Source of the DNA: Vigna angularis
Lineage: Eukaryota > Streptophyta > Magnoliopsida > Fabales > Fabaceae
Assembly (NCBI RefSeq): GCF_016808095.1
Contig: NC_068970.1
Coordinates: forward strand, 22,860,501-22,924,500
DNA: 64,000 nt
Direction of reading: 5' to 3'
Shown: positions 38,701 through 44,700 of the stretch, in pieces
Position numbering within the stretch: the first letter of the stretch is position 1
Layout of the letters: each line of letters begins with the position of its first letter
Program-made: the position numbers and the translations under genes
Notes under the pieces: model-generated
Database searches by the model: none
What the model saw: the letters and a program-made list of their open reading frames with translations, nothing else
What the model was told of the DNA's origin: nothing

Positions 38701-41700
38701 GTATATATGGATTTGTAATCTCAGCATAATAATATATACATTTGATACGTTTTACATGAGATGGTATCAAATGTATATATTATTATGCTGATATTACAAA
38801 TCCATATATACAATGCTAGAAAGCTATCTTAGGAAGTCTAATAATAGCTCCTAAAGAAAGAATCCCTATATTTCATGGATATCCTAATCATAACTGATAA
38901 TTATAATCTCCTAAATAAGGAAGAAATATAATTAATAAAAGCAAAGACTTTAATACAGATAAACAGATTCTAACACTCCCCTCAAGCTGTTGCATAACTA
39001 TTTTCCATTCCCAGCTTGGAAACAATACTTTCAAAGTTGTTACTATTCAGCCCCTTTGTTAGAATATCTGCAAGGTTGTCTTGTGAAGAGACATATGGAG
39101 TACATATTAGACCACTATCTAATTTTTCTTTGATAAAATGTCTATCGATCTCGATATGTTTGGTTCTATCATGTTGCACTGGATTATGAGCTATGCTAAT
39201 AGTAGATTTTTTATCACAATAAAGTCTCATTGATTCATCTGACTTTATTCCTAAGTCTTCCAAGATGATCTTTAACCACAGTAGTTCGCATATCCCTTGT
39301 GCCATTGCCCTGAATTCTGCTTCAGCACTAGATCTGGCTACCACATTTTGGTTTTTACTCTTCCAAGTCACAAGATTTCCACCAATGAAAGTGCAATACC
39401 CTGTAGTTGACCTCCTGTCCACAATTGAGCCTGCATAGTCTGCATCTGTATATGCTTCCACACTTACATTCCCATTTCGTTCAAACAAAATTCCCCTACC
39501 TGGGGTTCCCTTCAAATATTGCACAATTCTTAGTGCAGCTTGTAAGTGAACCTCCTTAAGTTGGTGCATGAACTGGCTAACAAGGCTTACAGCAAATGCA
39601 ACATCAGGCGTAGTGTGAGATAAATAAATCAATCTACCAACCAACCTCTGATACATTTCCTTGTCAACTGCAGTACCTTCTTCTACATTCCCCAATTTCA
39701 TGTTTGGATCAATTGGTGTACTTGCAGGCTTGCATGAAGTCTTCCCAATTTCTTTCAACAAATCTGTGATATATTTTTGCTGAGATATAAATATTCCCCT
39801 TTTAGAATGGGCCACTTCAATCCCTAAGAAATACTTCAATTTTCCCAAGGTCTTAATTTCAAATTCCTTGGCTAGATGTTGGCCTAACAGCTATTGCTCC
39901 TCCTCATCATCACCTTTTATTATAATATCATCTACATAAACCAATAGCACTGTAACTCTCCCTGATTTAGAGTGTTTAATGAACAAGGTGTGATCTCCTT
40001 GACTTTGTTTAAAGCCCAAACTTATCATAACTTTAGTAAACCTTCCAAGCCACGCTCGCGGTGATTGTTTCAACCCATACAATGCTTTTTTTAGCTTGCA
40101 AACAGTGTTAGCAGCTGTTTTCCCCTCATATCCAAGGGGCAATTCCATGAAAATCTCCTCTTCAATTTTTGAGTTAGGCTTAAAGTCTACTTCTAACAGT
40201 ATGTCAACAGCATAAATACATGGCATCATCTCCACAGGGACTCTTACAACCATTGCCTATTCACAAGACAATCTGGGAAGAGGTGAGTAAGGATTTTGTG
40301 GTCAAGCTGCCAAAATCTCAAGGGTTTGAAACGATAATGGTGGTGGTGGATAGGCTAAGTACGTATGGGCATTTCATACCCATTAAACATCCTCATACAG
40401 CCAGTATAATTGCAAAAGTTTTTGTAAAAGAGGTGGTGCGTTTGCATGGGATACCAGTGTCAATTGTTAGTGACAGAATCCCAGCTTCATCAGTATATTT
40501 TGGAAGGAACTTTTTAGAATACAAGGTACCCAATTAAGAATGAGTACAGCCTACCACCAAGAGACGGATGGTCAGACGGAGGTGTTGAATAGGATACTTG
40601 AGACCTATTTGAGGTGTTTTTGTTCAGAACAGCCCAAGCTTTGGAGCACTATGTTACCATGGGTTGAATACTGGTATAACACCAGTTATCAAGGGGCTTC
40701 TAAGTGAACTCCATTTGAAACGGTTTATGGAAGCCCGCCACCTGCATTAACAAGGTTTATACCAGGAGAAACACTGGTGAAAGCAGTGGCACAAGATTTG
40801 CAGACGCGGGATGAGGCTATCAAGCAGTTGCAACATCCCTTGACTAGAGCCCAGGATCAGATGGCGCAGTATGAAAACAAGAAGAGGAGGGAGTCTAGTA
40901 TAAAAGAAAGGGATTGGGTCTTTCTTAAGATTAGACCCAATAGGCACGTGTCTATGTCTGCCAGGTTGCATTCCAAACTGTCTGCTCGATATTACGGTCC
41001 TTTCCTGGTTGAAAAACAAGTGGGACCAGTGGGTTTCAAATTGCAGTTGCCTGTAACTGCGAGAATACACCCGGTGTTTCATGTTTCACAGTTAAAGATA
41101 GCTGTGGGGGAGCATACAGTGGAAGGGGAGTTGCCAATGGAATTACAGGTGGAAGATCCACTGTGCAGACCTTTAAGAGTACTACAAAGGAGAAGCAGGA
41201 ACCAGCAAGGAGAGGAGACATCTCATATTTTGGTTCAGTGGCAAGAGGAAGAATGGAAGGAGCCACCTAGGTACATCAAACAGCAGTTTCCTGATTTCAA
41301 CCTTGAGGACAAGGTTGTTGAGGAGGAGGAGGGTATTGATAGAGGATTAAAAGTATACATGAGAAAGAATAAAGGCGGGAAGTAGAGAGTTTCAGTTAGC
41401 AGTTAGTTAGAGGAATTGGGGGACTATTTTGTATTCTTTGTTTGTTGAGTTTACTGGAACTTTGTCCAGTGGAGGGAGGTTACGCTTCCTTGAGTGTAAT
41501 TTGTACATTTTATTCTTCTATTCATTGAATAACCGAGGCTATTCATTGAGTTTGGGTCTGTTCTTTGAGAATTAGAGGCTTTATTGACTTCTTGATTAAA
41601 GAAGTCCATCAACTCCAGAGAAATATCAATATCCATTACAAAAAAGGGTTGAATACCAATTTTTGTAAATCCGATAGAGTAATCAACTAGAAGTAAACCA

Positions 41701-44700
41701 TAGTTTATATAATTAAGGGGTTGAGGGTTAGTGAAAATTGAACCCTATGCCTTTCTCAATCCTTAATTTTCAACAAAGTGTTTCTATAATTTTTTTTTTA
41801 TGGTTTTATTCAACCTCTTGAAATTGAAATCGCTTGGATTAAGGATTAGGATTCACACATTGGTCTCTAAAGATAGACTAAAATTTACAATTTCCAATTG
41901 TCGAACAACAAGAATCCCATAACTCAAACCACCTAAAATAACCCACATGGGCTAATAGAGAGTAGTAGGTGGACTAGAAGTCTCAAATGTAGTTGGCGGA
42001 GCAATCTAGGAAACACTGAGGGATCATGGCAGGCAGTTATGTAAAGTGCAACAGTTGTCAATTATGTAAACACATGACCATCAAACTTTCAAGAAATAGT
42101 GACACTAGTAAAATCATAACCAGCCTCATAGCAATGTTGACTGTCATAAGTTTGTCAAACTTTGGTTTGCTTCCAAGCAAACTCAGAAAAGTAAGAGAAA
42201 ATAATCACTCAAATAACATAGAAGAACTAAAATTTGGGTAGAGAAGGGGAAATGAGACAAATATTTCTCTACATAATGACTTTAGATAGAAATGGTATAA
42301 ATAATGTGATACAAAATACTAAACAAATGTCTTATTTATACAAATAATTAGGTCAAGTAATAGAATGTTGATTCAATAAGACTAATAACCCAAATTAAAT
42401 AAGGAATCAAATTAGGAAACAACTCCTAAGATTGTTTCCACAATTAGATCACAAATTCAATGAAGTAACTATAATCATATTATAAAATATGCATAGGATA
42501 ATCGAAAACATTTTGAAATACTTCGAAGATATTAAGAGATGTCATCACCACAATAATCTAAATATACACATCTCATGCTAGATTTAAGTAGCTATTCACA
42601 TTAAAAATGCTACGAAAACAAATAAATTTTTTATCTTATAAAGAATACTTACCAGTTGCATTATTACCCAGAGAAGACATATTTTCAAGAAGACATTTGC
42701 TAATTCCCATATCAGAAAGTTTAGCACATAAGGATCTTTCCTTGGTTATTAGAACATTTTGTGGTTTCATATCTCGATGTATTATTCCTAATTCATGCAA
42801 ATGAATGACCCCGGAAACAATGTCCCTATAACACAATACAAAAAATGAAAGTTAGTTTAATAAAAAAGGTAATATTATAAACTTAGATAGCCAACTTCCA
42901 TGCATGAGCTTCCATAAAAGGAAGATTTATCTGCCTCGGTCCTCAAATGAATCGGATCAACTACACGAATCTAAGTTGTAACTGAATATGCTTATTCTTA
43001 GGCTTTTTTTCTTATTAACCACTACATTTTGCTCCAACTGTAATCATAACTTATTACCTTCATTTTATTATTTTGTGCCACCCTCCATACCCATTTCATC
43101 TCCTTGGTTTCTCCTCCTATTGCATTCAAAACCAAAAACTGTATTTTAGTCAATTTTATCTAATCTTCTACTTAATGAAATTACCTTACCCACATTTACC
43201 ATCTGCCTTCTTTTTTGGTAGTTTTGTTTCCTTACTATAGATATATCCAAATTAAAACTGACAAAGGCTTTGACAACCTTCACCTCATAAGATAACTTTT
43301 AGGATTGTGTTAGGCCTAGTCCAAATTCAAGATAGTACCAAAACCTATCACAGATCTAATATCATGCAAAATAAGATTTATTTATTTTTTGTATAGTATA
43401 TGCTTATTATAAATCATCAAATAAAAAATACATGATACCAACCTCATCAGTTTTAGTAATAGAGGAGATGGATAGCCATTTTCCTTCCAAAGACACTGTG
43501 TACTATCCTTCCACGTATCCATTTGGGACTTAATCAAACATCCAATACCTTGGTCCTTCCTAAACGTAGAGTTTACTGATATATCTGAATAAATTTGAAC
43601 CAAATCATCTAAATTGCATGTACATCGTTCCAAAGCAAGGTAAACAAAATCGTTATCATTCTCCACACCATGCCATCGAACAATATTTGGATGACAATCA
43701 GACATGATAAGGTTTTCTATTTCTTTAAAAGCTATGTCATTGTGAGCCTTGACAAGACGTTTGATAGCAACTGCTCGACCTTCGTATATACCCTCAAGCA
43801 CAATGGTGCCATTGCTTCCCTTAGCAATCTCTTTGTTCGAAACAAATAATTTACCAATCCTTCGTCCATCAACATTTTCATTAACATGATTGAAGTGCTT
43901 CCATACTTCTCTATCATTATCTTTTTCTGTCAGAACCTTCTCATTCTCTGAAGACATATTTTTCCTTCCTGATTTATGTGTTTTCTTTTTCTTAGCAGGT
44001 GAACTTTTTAATTCAGACTCACTATTTTGGTCCTTCGGTGTTTCTTGATCCTTAATCACTAGAGGATAGATGAGTGAAATTACCAACAGAAAGATGGTAA
44101 ACAATACAAGAGGTAATGGAGTTGGCCATTCAATTGTCCTGTTCAAATAAACTTCCCTTGGTGTAGTAATCTTGATGAGAGGTTGAGGGAGCATCGTATT
44201 ATCATTGTCACTATTGAATAATCTATCAATATTTGGCTGCAAAGGAAGCATTAGTGAAGGTTCAAATAGAAAATTCTTTTTCAGGCGGAAGACTTGTCGT
44301 ATCTCTTGACAGGGGTATGGCATGGTGAAATTGAGGCCACTATCAGAAACATATTCATCCTCTATATCAGAAGAGGAATGTTGGCATAATAATACAGCCT
44401 GAAATTCAGCTAATGCCATAGTCCACAAAACTATTTCTGAGCTCGGACTAACAGATTGAAGGGAATAATCTGTCCTAAAAATCTTAAGCAGCAGCTGTGG
44501 TGAATTTAGTTTCACAGGATCAGCAAGATCCCTATTTGTAACATTTTGCCTCCCATCACTCCAAGGTTTAACAGGATCAGGCATCGCATGGACTTGAATG
44601 ATTGATCCAGTTTTAGCATCAACTTCAAACAAAGTGCTTCTTTTAGATCCAAGTGTCACTGCTCCATCATCTGAAAGGGTAGGAGTACGAGCTACATATT

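Larger units (their letters stand above)
34051..38756 (+). mobile_element. Ty1/copia retrotransposon 2, own 5' LTR absent
   Basis: The primer site at 34051-34062 sits directly after a TRIM LTR; no LTR of its own type is found 5'. Its 3' LTR is 38537-38756 (TGTTAGAATCTGTTTATCTG...). Internal order: gag, protease, integrase, RT, RNase H. Several frame changes and stops are present. Confidence 0.85.
32218..41611 (+). mobile_element. Ty3/gypsy retrotransposon 3, split by TRIM and copia insertions
   Basis: The 5' LTR is 32218-32523 (306 bp) and the 3' LTR 41337-41611 (275 bp); both begin TGA-A/TAGGATTAAAAGTAT and end AAGTCCATCA. TSD ACTAC (32213-32217) and ACTCC (41612-41616), one mismatch. The gag part is 32527-33285 and the integrase part resumes at 40199. 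Protease, RT and RNase H are absent, so a deletion accompanied or followed the insertions. Confidence 0.88.
6372..42652 (-). other. giant IRE1 intron 4 (36,281 bp) of nested retroelements
   Basis: It is bounded by a GTAAGT donor at 42652 and a TTGTAG acceptor at 6372. Removing transposons with clear TSDs leaves only scattered host-like intron DNA (6372-6429, 16386-16735, 17120-17216, 21341-21871, parts of 27.3-32.2 kb, and 41617-42652). It contains at least five LTR-retrotransposon insertions at the outer level, plus nested ones. Confidence 0.88.

Noticed and set aside
42607..42804. Plus-strand open frame opposite IRE1 exon 4
   Set aside because: Shadow of the kinase exon on the other strand.
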